From: Verrucomicrobiota bacterium
GTDB taxonomy: Bacteria > Verrucomicrobiota > Verrucomicrobiia > Limisphaerales > UBA1319
Assembly: GCA_022711435.1 (NCBI GenBank)
Contig: JAKLFB010000018.1
Span: 1-64,000, forward strand
Length of the DNA stretch: 64,000 nucleotides
Reading direction: 5' to 3'
Under the pieces are notes generated by a model. That model worked only from the letters and a program-made list of their open reading frames with translations, had not been told where the DNA came from and ran no database searches. Position numbers and translations under genes: made by a program. The number at the start of each line of letters is the position of its first letter. Position 1 is the first letter of the stretch. Positions 25,739 through 36,170 of this stretch are shown here, in pieces.

Positions 25739-26695
25739 TTAATCGCCGATCCACGATAGACCGACTCGAATCCATAACGGGGTGCTGATCAAGCTGATGA
25801 CGGACGTGGCGATGACCACCCGGAGGGCCGTGGGCGCGTCGCCGTTGAAATGGCGGGCCATGACGATCGGAAACACCGCGGCGGGCATCGCCGCCTGGAG
25901 CACGATCACCCGCTGGAGCTCGACCGAGGCCGGCAGATAGCCGGCCAGGGCCAGGAAACCGACGGGCAACACCCCGATCCGCAGCAGGCTGGCCGCCGCC
26001 ATCACCCGGCCCGCCGATCGCGAGTGGAAATCGCCGATGTGATCCGCCATCGTCGCCCCGATCAGCAGGATGCCCAGCGGGATCGCACACTGCCCCAGCA
26101 TCCGCGCCGTGGTCAGGACGAAGTCCGGCATCCAGCGATACGCCCCGGTCAGGTTCAGCGCCAGGCCCAGGATGATCGACATCACCGGAGCATTGATGAT
26201 CCGGCGCCACTCGCGCCCGGGAGATGCGCCGGTCAGAACCACCAATCCCACCGTCCACAGCGCCAGCTCGGTCCCGACGTTGTGCACGAACAGCACCCCC
26301 AGCGTGCCCTGAGGCGAGTCGGCAAACAGCATCAAAACCAAGGGTATGGGCACGTAGCCGTAGTTGTACATGCCCGTCGCCAGCGCGAACGTCCGCTGCT
26401 CGCGCTCGGTCGCCAGGCCCGCCTTGTGCCGCACCCACCACGCCAGCGCAATCCCCATCACGACCGTCCCGAACCCCACCAGCGGCGGCACCAGCAGATT
26501 CTGCCATTGTCGAAGCGCCGCGTTGCCCAGGATCGAATCCAGTATCAGACAGGGAGCCAGAAGATTGATCGTGAGCTGCAGCAATGCGCGGTCGGCCTCC
26601 GCGGTCAGCCACTCGAGGCGGCGCACCGCGGCGCCTGCACCCATGATGCAGAACACCGGCAGCACCGCCCCCAGGACCACGAGAAACTCCTGCAT
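25739..26695 (-). CDS. AEC-family (auxin efflux carrier-like) transporter
   Basis: 318 aa from ATG 26695 (MQEFLVVLGAVLPVFCIMGA). About ten hydrophobic helices in two halves, with the family's crossover residues in TINLLAPCLI, ATGMYNYGYVPIPLVLMLF and AIPLGILLIGATMADH. AEC proteins in bacteria export or import organic anions such as malate or malonate. The GMYNYGY segment matches the substrate-site region. It is 46 bp upstream of the methyltransferase gene on the same strand, with no functional tie apparent. Confidence 0.82.
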   Translation of the reverse strand: MQEFLVVLGAVLPVFCIMGAGAAVRRLEWLTAEADRALLQLTINLLAPCLILDSILGNAALRQWQNLLVPPLVGFGTVVMGIALAWWVRHKAGLATEREQRTFALATGMYNYGYVPIPLVLMLFADSPQGTLGVLFVHNVGTELALWTVGLVVLTGASPGREWRRIINAPVMSIILGLALNLTGAYRWMPDFVLTTARMLGQCAIPLGILLIGATMADHIGDFHSRSAGRVMAAASLLRIGVLPVGFLALAGYLPASVELQRVIVLQAAMPAAVFPIVMARHFNGDAPTALRVVIATSVISLISTPLWIRVGLSWIGD

Positions 26696-26990
26696 CCGGC
26701 CATCCTGCCCCAATTCGCACCCCGACGCAAACCCGCTGTCGCCGGGCCGTCCTCGACGGGGGCAGGACAAAGTTCTTCGGCGCTTGGTGCACCCGGTCCC
26801 GGCGGGGCGTTCGTCCGCATTTTATCATCTCCCCTCCGCGGCAGTATCAGGGCGGGGGGAGGGGAGGGTGTTGAAACGATCCCTGCCCCCCGCTCGTGCC
26901 TCGCGGGGGAGGGAATTGCGTCCGTTGGCCGTCTGCAGTTCCCGCTGTTCGCCATCCAGCATTGGACGTTCGATCCAGGAGCATGTTACG
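26696..26990. other. Divergent intergenic region with a long GC-rich palindrome
   Basis: About 295 bp between the AEC transporter and the sulfatase fusion. CTCCCCTCC (26829-26837) and GGAGGGGAG (26858-26866) are perfect 9-bp arms with a 20-nt loop, resembling a REP-like unit. AGGAG at 26977-26981 lies 9 nt before ATG 26991 and supports that start for the sulfatase. No gene, tRNA or clear promoter seen. Confidence 0.45.
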
Positions 26991-29525
26991 ATGGCGGGGA
27001 TGGCCCGGTTCAATCTAGTCTCGACGCCTCCACTTATGCGCTCCATTCGACTCGGTCTTTTGGCCCTGCTGGCCATTGGATCGCTGGCGGCCCCAGCCGC
27101 GCAGCGGCCCAATGTGCTGCTCCTGGTTTCTGACGATCTCGCAGCCACGCTCGGCTGCTACGGGCACCCGAACGCCCGCACCCCCAACCTCGACCGGCTG
27201 GCGCATCGCGGCGTCCGCTTCGACCGCGCCTATTGCCAGTTCCCGCACTGCAATCCGTCGCGCGCGTCCATGCTCTCCGGGCTGCGCCCGCACTCGACTC
27301 GAGTCACGGATAACGCCGACAACCTTTATACCAACGTTCCCGGCGTGGTCACGCTCCCGGCGCTGTTCCGCCGGCACGGCTACGCCACCGCCCGCTGCGG
27401 GAAGATCTTTCACCTGGGCGTGCCCGCCGGCAACGAGAGCATGGACGATCCCCAGGCGTGGGACTTCGGCACGCCGTTCCGGGACGAGCGCCCCTACCCC
27501 CCCCACCGCCCAAGCCCGGTCAAGGTCAAGACCGGCAAGCAGCAGGGGCTGCCCTGGCAGGAGTGCCTCTGCGCCGACAATGACCTCGTGGACGGCGATT
27601 TCGCCCGGAACGCCATCGAGTGGCTCGAGCGTCGCGACCCCGCCAAGCCTTTCTTCCTCGCGGTCGGATTCCATCGCCCCCACTTGCCGTTTGTCGCGCC
27701 CGCCCCGTATTTCGACCTCTATCCTTTCGATCAGATCCAGCTGCCGGCCGAGCCGGCGGACGACGAGGCTGACATCCCGCAGCCCGCGCGCAACGGGGCC
27801 GTGGCCTCCTACGCCATGACGGCCACCCCCGACCAGCGCCGCGCCGCCATCCGCGCCTACCTGGCAACCGTGAGCTACATGGACGCGCAGGCGGGCCGCG
27901 TCCTGGATGCGCTCGATCGATTGGGTGTGGCCGGCAACACGATCATCCTCTTCACGGGCGACCACGGCTGGCACCTCGGAGAACACGGGCTCTGGCACAA
28001 GCGCAGCCTCTTCGAGGAGTGCGCCCGCGTGCCCTTCATCGTCTTTGCCCCCGGGGCCAGGGGCAACGGCCGCTCCAGCCTGAGCCTTGTCGAAATGCTC
28101 GATGTGTATCCGACATTGTGCGACCTGGCCGGCGTGCCTCCTCCGGCAGCTCTCCAGGGGCGCAGCCTCCGGCCTCTCCTCGACGATTCCGCAGCCGCAA
28201 TCCACGACGCCGCTTTCACCCAGGCCCGGCGCGGGCCGGGCGGCGCCAACTGGGGCCGCAGCGTGCGCACCCCCCGCTGGCGTTGCACCGAGTGGGACGA
28301 AGGGCGCAATGGCATCGAATTGTACGATCACGAGGCCGACTCCGGCGAGCACACCAACCTCGCCAGCGATCCGCGGCATGCCGGCGTGCTGAAGGAATTG
28401 CGCGCCCTGCTGGCTGAGCGCCTGCCGCCCATCCTCGCCGCCAGCCCCGTCCAGCCTCAGCCCGCCGATATCAGCCAGATCGATACCAATTTCGCGGCCG
28501 TCAAAGTCGGCGACCTCGAGGTGATATACTCGAACGCGCTCGATGTGCCGTTCGCGGTCGAGGGATTCCCGTGGCGCCGGGCGGCGGACGCGCCGCTCTA
28601 CCGGTTGCCGGAGGTGTTCACCTCGAAGGAGATCAATCCCGGCGCGCTCAACCTTGCGCGCCACACCAGCGGCGGCGCCGTGCGCTTCCGCACGGATTCG
28701 CCGTACATCCTCCTCCGAGCCGAACTGGCCCACTCGCTCGACATGAATCATATGCCGCGAACCGCCAGCGCCGGGTTCGACCTCTATCGCGGGATCGGCC
28801 CGCACGCCGTCTTTGTCGCCGCGGCGCAGCCGGGAAGGGATCAGAAGGTCTGGGAACGCCTGCTGGCACGCTCCGACGGATCCATGGCGGATTGGACGCT
28901 GAACATGCCCCTCTATGGAGGTGCGAGCCGGATTGAGATCGGAGTGGCGCCCGGCAGCCGGATTCTGCCGCCGCGCCCGCATGCCATCGCCAAACCGATC
29001 CTCTTCTACGGATCCAGCATCACGCAGGGCGGATGCGCCTCCCGTCCCGGCAACGCCTACACCAGCCTGCTGTGCCGCGAGGTCGACGCCGCGCAGATCA
29101 ACCTGGGATTCTCCGGCTCGGGCCGGGGGGAGATCGCCGTCGCCGAGGCGATCGGCAGGCTCGACCTCGCCTGTTTCGTCATGGACTACGACCACAATGC
29201 GCCGGACGTGGAGCACCTGCGGTCGACTCACCGCGCCTTCTTTGACGCCGTGCGCAAGCGGCAGCCGGACCTGCCGATCCTCCTGCTATCCAAATGCGAT
29301 TTCAAACCCGGCGACGCGGCCCGGCGCGACGTGATCCGCGACACCTTCGAGCAGGCCGTGCGCGGCGGCGATCAAAAGGTCTGGTTCATCGACGGCGAAA
29401 CGCTCTTCGGAAACGAACACCCCGACGCCTGCACCGTCGACGGCACCCATCCCAACGACCTCGGGTTTTACCGGATGGCCCGGGCGATTTTGCCAGTGCT
29501 CAGCAAGGCCTTGCAGTCCGACTAA
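26991..29525 (+). CDS. Sulfatase fused to a C-terminal SGNH/GDSL-like hydrolase
   Basis: 844 aa from ATG 26991, supported by AGGAG 9 nt upstream; ATG 27036 gives a shorter n-region for the same signal peptide (LGLLALLAIGSLAAPAAQ). The sulfatase half (to about 490) starts RPNVLLLVSDDLAATLGCYG with metal Asp48/Asp49. The formylglycine site is CNPSRASMLSG, Cys87. FTGDHGWHLGEHGLWHKRS completes the active site, closest to iduronate-2-sulfatase-like members. A beta-sandwich linker leads to an SGNH domain (about 655-844): ILFYGSSITQGGCAS (Ser), GFSGSGRGE, then DGTHPND (Asp/His). The enzyme would remove sulfate and acyl groups from an exported polysaccharide. No catalytic FGE is in the window to mature the Cys. 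A repeat element abuts the stop codon. Confidence 0.88.
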   Translation: MAGMARFNLVSTPPLMRSIRLGLLALLAIGSLAAPAAQRPNVLLLVSDDLAATLGCYGHPNARTPNLDRLAHRGVRFDRAYCQFPHCNPSRASMLSGLRPHSTRVTDNADNLYTNVPGVVTLPALFRRHGYATARCGKIFHLGVPAGNESMDDPQAWDFGTPFRDERPYPPHRPSPVKVKTGKQQGLPWQECLCADNDLVDGDFARNAIEWLERRDPAKPFFLAVGFHRPHLPFVAPAPYFDLYPFDQIQLPAEPADDEADIPQPARNGAVASYAMTATPDQRRAAIRAYLATVSYMDAQAGRVLDALDRLGVAGNTIILFTGDHGWHLGEHGLWHKRSLFEECARVPFIVFAPGARGNGRSSLSLVEMLDVYPTLCDLAGVPPPAALQGRSLRPLLDDSAAAIHDAAFTQARRGPGGANWGRSVRTPRWRCTEWDEGRNGIELYDHEADSGEHTNLASDPRHAGVLKELRALLAERLPPILAASPVQPQPADISQIDTNFAAVKVGDLEVIYSNALDVPFAVEGFPWRRAADAPLYRLPEVFTSKEINPGALNLARHTSGGAVRFRTDSPYILLRAELAHSLDMNHMPRTASAGFDLYRGIGPHAVFVAAAQPGRDQKVWERLLARSDGSMADWTLNMPLYGGASRIEIGVAPGSRILPPRPHAIAKPILFYGSSITQGGCASRPGNAYTSLLCREVDAAQINLGFSGSGRGEIAVAEAIGRLDLACFVMDYDHNAPDVEHLRSTHRAFFDAVRKRQPDLPILLLSKCDFKPGDAARRDVIRDTFEQAVRGGDQKVWFIDGETLFGNEHPDACTVDGTHPNDLGFYRMARAILPVLSKALQSD

Positions 29526-29793
29526 GGGTCTGTGCAAAAATGAATTCCGATTTTGCTGGAGGGGATTGGACGGGCTGGCAAGGCGCGACGAGCGAGCATA
29601 CCCGCGCGGTCTGTGAGCGAGGAGCAACACAGCCAGCGCGCCCAAGGCCCCCAGCCCGCAGGGGCGGCGCCGGGCCATCGGCTTCGTGGCTCGGTCGGTC
29701 GAGTATCGCAGGGGGATACACTCCCTCCCTTGCGCCTCGCATCGGGCCCGGCGGCGCTCCCGCCAAAATCGGAAGTAATTTTTGCGCAGACCC
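29526..29793. mobile_element. 268-bp MITE-like element with 34-bp terminal inverted repeats
   Basis: The left end (29526-29559), starting GGGTCTGTGCAAAAAT, and the reverse complement of the right end (29760-29793), starting GGGTCTGCGCAAAAAT, agree at 29 of 34 bases. TAA flanks both sides (29523-29525 and 29794-29796), a likely target duplication; the left copy is the stop codon of the sulfatase gene. The interior is GC-rich, with no credible ORF and no transposase. This is the structure of a non-autonomous element moved by a TA-targeting transposase (inference). A 15-bp piece of the right end recurs at 37335-37349. Confidence 0.75.
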
Positions 29794-29851
29794 TAAGCCC
29801 TCCCGGATAATCGACCGCCCCGAAATCCGGCCGCCCTCCCGAACCCCCCCC

Positions 29852-29880
29852 TTGAAAATCTTCCCCGGCCGGCTTATCCT
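29852..29880 (+). promoter_or_regulatory. Promoter of the bacterioferritin gene
   Basis: TTGAAA (29852-29857), a 17-bp spacer and TATCCT (29875-29880): five and four consensus matches. GGAGAA at 29892-29897 is a ribosome-binding site 9 nt before the ATG at 29907. It lies just downstream of the repeat element. Confidence 0.5.
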
Positions 29881-29906
29881 CCCTCCGCACTGGAGAACGA
29901 CGAACT

Positions 29907-30404
29907 ATGGATACCAAGAAAAGCATCGAGCTGTTGAACCGGGGTGTGGCGGACGAGCTGCAAGCGGTGCACCAATACATGTACTGGCATTTCCACCTCG
30001 ACGACCAGGGCTTCGCGCCGCTGGCGACCATGTTTCGGCGGATCGCGATCCAGGAGATGGGCCATGTCGAGCGGCTGGCCGAGCGCATCCTCTTCCTGAA
30101 GGGCGACGTCGAGATGGTCTCCGCCGGGCCGGTCGAGAAGATCACGGAGCCTGTCAAGATCCTGGCGCGGGCAGCCAAGATGGAGCAGGAGGCGGTCAGC
30201 GTCTACAACCAGTTCGCCCTGCAGTGCAGCCAGAATGCCGACGCGGTGTCGAAACAGGTGTTCGAGACCCTCGTCAATGACGAGGAGCGGCATTTCGACG
30301 AGTTCGACAAGCAGCTCGAGAACATCAAGCGCTTCGGGCCGAGCTACCTCGCTCTCCAATCCTTCGGCAAGTCCCCCGACGAAGCGGAAGCCAAGGCCGA
30401 ATAG
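29907..30404 (+). CDS. bfr: Bacterioferritin
   Basis: 165 aa, a four-helix ferritin-like protein. Ferroxidase ligands are in place: Glu17 (ADELQAVHQY), Glu50 and His53 (IQEMGHVERLAERILFL), Glu93 (AKMEQEAV), Glu126 and His129 (NDEERHFDEF). Met51 matches the haem-ligating Met52 of E. coli Bfr, so haem binding is likely. It stores iron as a 24-mer and detoxifies ferrous iron. It is a single-gene unit with its own promoter and a strong terminator, convergent with the ATP synthase operon. The last ~15 residues are an acidic/Lys tail. Confidence 0.92.
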   Translation: MDTKKSIELLNRGVADELQAVHQYMYWHFHLDDQGFAPLATMFRRIAIQEMGHVERLAERILFLKGDVEMVSAGPVEKITEPVKILARAAKMEQEAVSVYNQFALQCSQNADAVSKQVFETLVNDEERHFDEFDKQLENIKRFGPSYLALQSFGKSPDEAEAKAE

Positions 30405-30437
30405 GGCCCGTTCTGCCGGTCTCCCTGCTGTGCCACG

Positions 30438-30472
30438 CCTCCTCGGCTGCGAAAGGCCGGGGAGGATTTTTT
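30438..30472 (+). terminator. Rho-independent terminator after bfr
   Basis: An 11-bp stem, CCTCCTCGGCT (30438-30448) with GGCCGGGGAGG (30455-30465, G-T pairs allowed), a 6-nt loop and six T (30467-30472). On the opposite strand there is no T run, so it serves bfr and not the convergent ATP synthase operon. Confidence 0.8.
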
Positions 30473-30473
30473 A

Positions 30474-30878
30474 TCATTTCATGGGCCGGCGCTTGCCCTT
30501 GACCTGGGTGAGGGCGTGGGCCAGCGCGGCTTCGACCCGGGCCGACTCGTCGCTGGCGAGCCGCTCCTGGCGCCGCGCCTCGGCCTGGGCCAGGGCCGCC
30601 CGCATCTGGGTTTCGTCGTCGGCCATCACAGCCAGATCGGTCAGCAGAACCACATGCTCGGGCAGGACCACGGCGAAACCATCGCCCACGGCCAGCCTTT
30701 TCCGCTCGGGCCCGTCCTGCACCTGGACCTCGCCCGTGACGATCTGGGTCATGAGCGGCGTGTGCAGGGGCAGCACGCCAAGCTCGCCCTCGATGCCCGG
30801 CAGCGTCACCATGTCCACCGCCTCGCTGAAGCTGACGCCCTCGGGGGTGATGATGCTTAATTTCAGTGTGGCGGCCAT
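30474..30878 (-). CDS. atpC: F1F0 ATP synthase epsilon subunit
   Basis: 134 aa. The beta-sandwich start LKLSIITPEGVSFSEAVDMV, then LPGIEGELGVLPLHTPLMT and GFAVVLPEHVVLLTDLA, is the canonical epsilon N-domain; a two-helix C-terminus (AALAQAEARRQERLAS) follows. It links the rotor to the central stalk and inhibits ATP hydrolysis. Last gene of the operon, 27 bp after atpD. Confidence 0.95.
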   Translation of the reverse strand: MAATLKLSIITPEGVSFSEAVDMVTLPGIEGELGVLPLHTPLMTQIVTGEVQVQDGPERKRLAVGDGFAVVLPEHVVLLTDLAVMADDETQMRAALAQAEARRQERLASDESARVEAALAHALTQVKGKRRPMK

Positions 30879-30905
30879 AAACCGGGTGGCGCTCGCATGC
30901 CTCGA

Positions 30906-32339
<1,434 letters not shown>

Positions 32340-33215
32340 CTACTCGAGCGCCATGGCGGCCGTGGCGATCTCGAGCAGCTCGTTGGTGATGGCCGCCTGG
32401 CGCATCTTGTTGTAATGGAGCGTGAGGTCCTTGATGAGCTGGTGGGCATTGTCGGTCGCGTTCTTCATCGCCACCATGCGCGCGCTGTGCTCGCTGGCCT
32501 TGGATTCGAGGAGGACCTGGAACATCTCGAAGTTCAGATAGTGGGGCAGCAGGGCGCCGAACACCTGCGCCGCGCTCGGCTCGAACAGGAACTCGGTGGC
32601 GCCCTTCATCAGCTTGTCCGGCTCGCGGCGCCCGCCGATCAGCTCGATCAGCCGCTTCTCGTCCACGGGCAGGAACGGCCTCAGGGTCGGACGCTGCGCC
32701 ACCGTCGACACAAACCGCGTGAACAGCAGGTCCACCTGGTCGACCTCGCCCTGGCAGAAAAGGTCCTGCACCAGCTTCGAGATCGCGCGGGCCTCGGCGA
32801 ACCGCGGCGTGTCGTGGTAGGCGAACTCGGCCACCAGCGTCCGCTGCGTCCGCACAATATACTGGGCCCCTTTCCGGCCGGCCGCAATGAACCGCGTCGC
32901 CGCCGGATCAAACTGCGCCACCTCCCGCAGCAAGCTGCTGTTGAGCGTGCCGCACAGCCCCTTGTCCGTGCTCACAATCACGACCGCCCGCGCCCGCACC
33001 TCCCGCTGCTCCATCAGCGGATGCGTGAAATCCCCGGCGAACTGGCTTACTCCGGCCAGGATCCGGTCCAGGGCGTCGGCGTAGGGACGGCCGGTAACCG
33101 CCCCCTGCTGCGCCTTGCGCATCTTCGAGGCCGCCACCATCTGCATCGCCTTGGTGATCTGGGCCGTGTTGCGGACCGATCGGATGCGGCGGCGGATGTC
33201 GCGGGTGCTGGGCAT
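32340..33215 (-). CDS. atpG: F1F0 ATP synthase gamma subunit
   Basis: 291 aa. The N-terminal coiled coil RDIRRRIRSVRNTAQITKAM and the C-terminal NATDNAHQLIKDLTLHYNK with RQAAITNELLEIATAAMAL form the rotating shaft; VSTDKGLCGTLNSSLLR is the conserved central motif. Normal length. It lies 7 bp from atpA. Confidence 0.96.
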   Translation of the reverse strand: MPSTRDIRRRIRSVRNTAQITKAMQMVAASKMRKAQQGAVTGRPYADALDRILAGVSQFAGDFTHPLMEQREVRARAVVIVSTDKGLCGTLNSSLLREVAQFDPAATRFIAAGRKGAQYIVRTQRTLVAEFAYHDTPRFAEARAISKLVQDLFCQGEVDQVDLLFTRFVSTVAQRPTLRPFLPVDEKRLIELIGGRREPDKLMKGATEFLFEPSAAQVFGALLPHYLNFEMFQVLLESKASEHSARMVAMKNATDNAHQLIKDLTLHYNKMRQAAITNELLEIATAAMALE

Positions 33216-33222
33216 GGCCGGT

Positions 33223-34755
33223 TTACTTGAAAGCCGACTTGAACTCGGTGACGGCGGCCTTGAGCGACGCGGTCAGATCGTCGCCGAGCGCCTTCTCCCG
33301 GCGGATGCGCCCCAGCAGATCCGCCTGCCGCGTCTGCAGGTAATCGGTCAGCCGATCCTGGCATTCCTTGATCCGCTCGACCGCCACGTCGTCGAAAAAC
33401 GCGTTCTGCACGGCCCACAGCACCGCCACCTGCACCTCGACCGGGATCGGCCGATACTGAGGCTGCTTGAACACCTCGACGATCCGCTTGCCCCGCTCGA
33501 TCTGCGCCCGGGTCTTCTCGTCCAGATCCGATCCAAACTGCGCGAACGCCGCCAGCTCGCGGAACTGGGCCAGGTCCAGCTTGATGCGGCCCGCGACCTG
33601 CTTCATGGCCTTGACCTGCGCCGCCGAGCCGACCCGGGACACCGAGATGCCCACCGAGATCGCCGGCCGCACGCCCTGGTAGAACAGGTCGGTCTCGAGA
33701 AAGATCTGGCCGTCGGTGATCGAGATGACGTTGGTCGGGATGTAGGCCGAGACGTCGCCCATCTGCGTCTCGATGATCGGCAGAGCGGTCAGGGAGCCGT
33801 TGCCGTACTTCTCGTCGAGGCGCGCCGCCCGTTCGAGCAGGCGGCTGTGCAGGTAGAAAACATCGCCCGGATACGCCTCGCGCCCGGACGGCCGCTTCAG
33901 CACCAGCGACACCTGCCGATACGCCACCGCGTGCTTCGACAGGTCGTCGTAGATGATCAGCGCGTCCATGCCATTGTCCATGAACCACTCGCCCATCGCA
34001 CAGCCGGCAAACGGGGCCAGATACTGGTTGGTCGCCGAGTCCGATGCCGACGCCGCGACCACCACGGTGTAGGCCATCGCATCGTTCTGCTCGAGCACGT
34101 GGATCGTCCGGGCAATGTTCGACTGCTTCTGCCCGATGGCGACGTAGACGCAATAAAGCGGCCGATACGACCGGTCTCCCGCCGCCTCAGCCTCGCGGTT
34201 GAGGCGCGCCTGGTTGATGATCGTGTCGATGCCGATCGTCGATTTGCCGGTCGACCGGTCGCCGATGATGAGCTCGCGCTGGCCCCGGCCGATCGGGATC
34301 ATCGCGTCGATCGCCATGATGCCCGTCTGGACTGGCTGGTTGACCGACCGCCGGCGGATGATGCCCGGCGCGATCTTCTCGACCGGGTAGGACGCCGTGG
34401 CGGCCACAGGCCCTTTGCCGTCCAGGGGCTGCCCAAGCACGTTGACCACCCGCCCCAGCAGCTCCTTGCCCACAGGCACCTGGAGCAGCTTGCCCGTCGT
34501 CCGCACCTCCTGCCCCTCCCGGACGAGCGTGCAGTCCCCGATCAGAATGGCGCCCACCTCGGTCTCCTCCAGGTTCAGCGCCAGGCCGATCACGCCCGAG
34601 CCGAAATCGAGCATCTCGTTCAGCATCGCATCGGTGAGCCCCTCGATCTTGGCCACGCCGTCCCCGATCTGGCGCACAACCCCGACGTTGTGCCGGGCGA
34701 CGGAGGTCTTGGCCCCCGCAATCTGTTCCTCGATTTCCCGCAATAGGTTGCTCAT
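33223..34755 (-). CDS. atpA: F1F0 ATP synthase alpha subunit
   Basis: 510 aa. P-loop GDRSTGKS (family GDRQTGKT with a Q-to-S change), [34 protein letters not shown] and the arginine-finger region [19 protein letters not shown] are present. It is the non-catalytic nucleotide-binding partner of beta. A 71-bp gap separates it from atpH upstream. Confidence 0.97.
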   Translation of the reverse strand: MSNLLREIEEQIAGAKTSVARHNVGVVRQIGDGVAKIEGLTDAMLNEMLDFGSGVIGLALNLEETEVGAILIGDCTLVREGQEVRTTGKLLQVPVGKELLGRVVNVLGQPLDGKGPVAATASYPVEKIAPGIIRRRSVNQPVQTGIMAIDAMIPIGRGQRELIIGDRSTGKSTIGIDTIINQARLNREAEAAGDRSYRPLYCVYVAIGQKQSNIARTIHVLEQNDAMAYTVVVAASASDSATNQYLAPFAGCAMGEWFMDNGMDALIIYDDLSKHAVAYRQVSLVLKRPSGREAYPGDVFYLHSRLLERAARLDEKYGNGSLTALPIIETQMGDVSAYIPTNVISITDGQIFLETDLFYQGVRPAISVGISVSRVGSAAQVKAMKQVAGRIKLDLAQFRELAAFAQFGSDLDEKTRAQIERGKRIVEVFKQPQYRPIPVEVQVAVLWAVQNAFFDDVAVERIKECQDRLTDYLQTRQADLLGRIRREKALGDDLTASLKAAVTEFKSAFK

Positions 34756-34826
34756 AAAAAACCTGAGTCCTCACCAGGGCCGATCCCTGCGCCAAACCGG
34801 CTGCCGCCGGAGATGGGCCCGGCCGT

Positions 34827-35225
34827 TCACGCGGACAGGCTCTCTTGCAGCCGCTCCAGGCGGCCGCGGACAGTGCCATCGTGCAGATCGCTGCCCACCT
34901 GGATCCGCAATCCCCCCAGCCAGGCCGGATCCGCCCTGAACTGGAATTGGAGGCCCGCCCCATATGCCGCCTCCAGCCGGGTCCGAACCCGCGCCGCAAG
35001 GGCATCGGAGAGCGGAATCGCGCTCTGGATGATCGCCGTGCTCCGCTGGATCTCGAGCCGCAGCCGGCGCTGAAAATGGGCGAGCACCGCCAGATAGCCC
35101 CGCGGCTTCTTTTCCAGGAGCAGGGCAACCGCGCGCCGGACGCGGCCCTCGTCGAGCCGGCCATCGGCGAAGCAGCCGCGCAGCAGGCTCTTGGCGTCGG
35201 CCTGGGCGCGCTTGGAGATCTTCAT
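34827..35225 (-). CDS. atpH: F1F0 ATP synthase delta subunit, short form
   Basis: 132 aa, against a usual ~175-180. The C-terminal OSCP motif GLRIQVGSDLHDGTVRGRLERLQESL is clear. The N-terminal helical domain that binds alpha is shortened, and the start cannot move upstream because atpF ends 22 bp away. It connects the F1 head to the peripheral stalk. Position between atpF and atpA supports the call despite weak conservation. Whether the short form is normal in this lineage or a local truncation is unknown. Confidence 0.85.
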   Translation of the reverse strand: MKISKRAQADAKSLLRGCFADGRLDEGRVRRAVALLLEKKPRGYLAVLAHFQRRLRLEIQRSTAIIQSAIPLSDALAARVRTRLEAAYGAGLQFQFRADPAWLGGLRIQVGSDLHDGTVRGRLERLQESLSA

Positions 35226-35247
35226 GGGACCGGTGTCTCGGTGGCGA

Positions 35248-35787
35248 TCACGTGGCCAGCTCGCGGCTGGCCTCCTCGATCAATCGCTGCTGGTCTTCAG
35301 CCGTCAGGACCTTCCCCGTCACCCGGGCGGTCGTCTGAACCACCAGCCGGCCGACTTCGTTCCGGAGATCGGCCAGCATGCGGCCGTAGTCAGCCTGGGC
35401 GGCCTCGCGCGCCCGGGCGACGATCTGCTCGGCGGCGGCAACCGCTTTTTGGGTTTCGGTCTCTTGAACGCGGTTGGCCGCGGCTCGGGCCTCGGCGATC
35501 AGGGTCTCGGCCTGCGCATGCGCCTGGGCCAGGATGCCCTGCCGCGCCGCCGACGTCTTCTCGAGCTCGGCCTGGATCCTCTCCGCATTGGCCAGGCTCT
35601 CGGCGATGCGCCGGCGGCGCTCCTCGAGCGCCTGGAGGATCGGCCGGTAGGCGAATCGGTGCAGCAGGAAAGCCACGATGCCGAAGCTGATCATCTGCGC
35701 CACCAGGTGGGGCGCATCGACGCCAAAGGCCTTGGCCGTGCTTTCGATCATCTCGCCAGCCCCAGCCAGCAAAAACGCCAGATTCAT
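35248..35787 (-). CDS. atpF: F1F0 ATP synthase b subunit
   Basis: 179 aa. One N-terminal membrane helix (VAQMISFGIVAFLLHRFAY) is followed by a long Ala/Arg/Glu-rich coiled coil (RRRRIAESLANAERIQAEL onward) forming the peripheral stalk. Normal length and position between atpE and atpH. A single b gene is present, so the stalk is probably a homodimer. Confidence 0.94.
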   Translation of the reverse strand: MNLAFLLAGAGEMIESTAKAFGVDAPHLVAQMISFGIVAFLLHRFAYRPILQALEERRRRIAESLANAERIQAELEKTSAARQGILAQAHAQAETLIAEARAAANRVQETETQKAVAAAEQIVARAREAAQADYGRMLADLRNEVGRLVVQTTARVTGKVLTAEDQQRLIEEASRELAT

Positions 35788-35847
35788 GGCTGAATCATCC
35801 GGGTTGGAATCCGGGCGTCATCCGTCGGCCGAACGGCGCCCCTCGGG

Positions 35848-36060
35848 TTATCGGACCAGGAAGATCGCGAAGAAGACGATCCCCTCGGCAAACGCCGTGC
35901 TCAGGATGGCCTGGACCAGGATCTTGGTCGCCGCACCCGGGTTCCGGCCCACCGCCTCCGACGCCCGCATGCCGATCATCCCCACCCCGATCGCCGCCGC
36001 GGCCGCCGCGGCCGCCACATGTAGGTTCCCCTGCAATTCAGCCAGTATAGGCATTAACAT
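35848..36060 (-). CDS. atpE: F1F0 ATP synthase c subunit
   Basis: 70 aa from ATG 36060, with AGGA 8 nt upstream; a longer in-frame extension to 36174 lacks membrane character. Two helices flank the loop GMRASEAVGRNPGA. The ion-binding carboxylate is Glu59 in AFAEGIVFFAIF. The Gln and Ser/Thr partners typical of Na+-binding c subunits are not seen, so proton coupling is likely. It forms the rotor ring with AtpB as stator. Confidence 0.93.
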   Translation of the reverse strand: MLMPILAELQGNLHVAAAAAAAAIGVGMIGMRASEAVGRNPGAATKILVQAILSTAFAEGIVFFAIFLVR

Positions 36061-36170
36061 ACGTTGTTCCTCGGTTGTCTGGACCGCGCTCGCGATCCCT
36101 TCGCGATCGCGCGGCCAAAATGTTTCGATGGGCCACGGCGCGCTTGCCTCCGCGCCCCCTCGACGCCGGC

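Noticed and set aside
35848..36060. Sodium-type c ring
   Set aside because: Glu59 is present, but the accompanying Gln and Ser/Thr ligands of Na+ c subunits are not.
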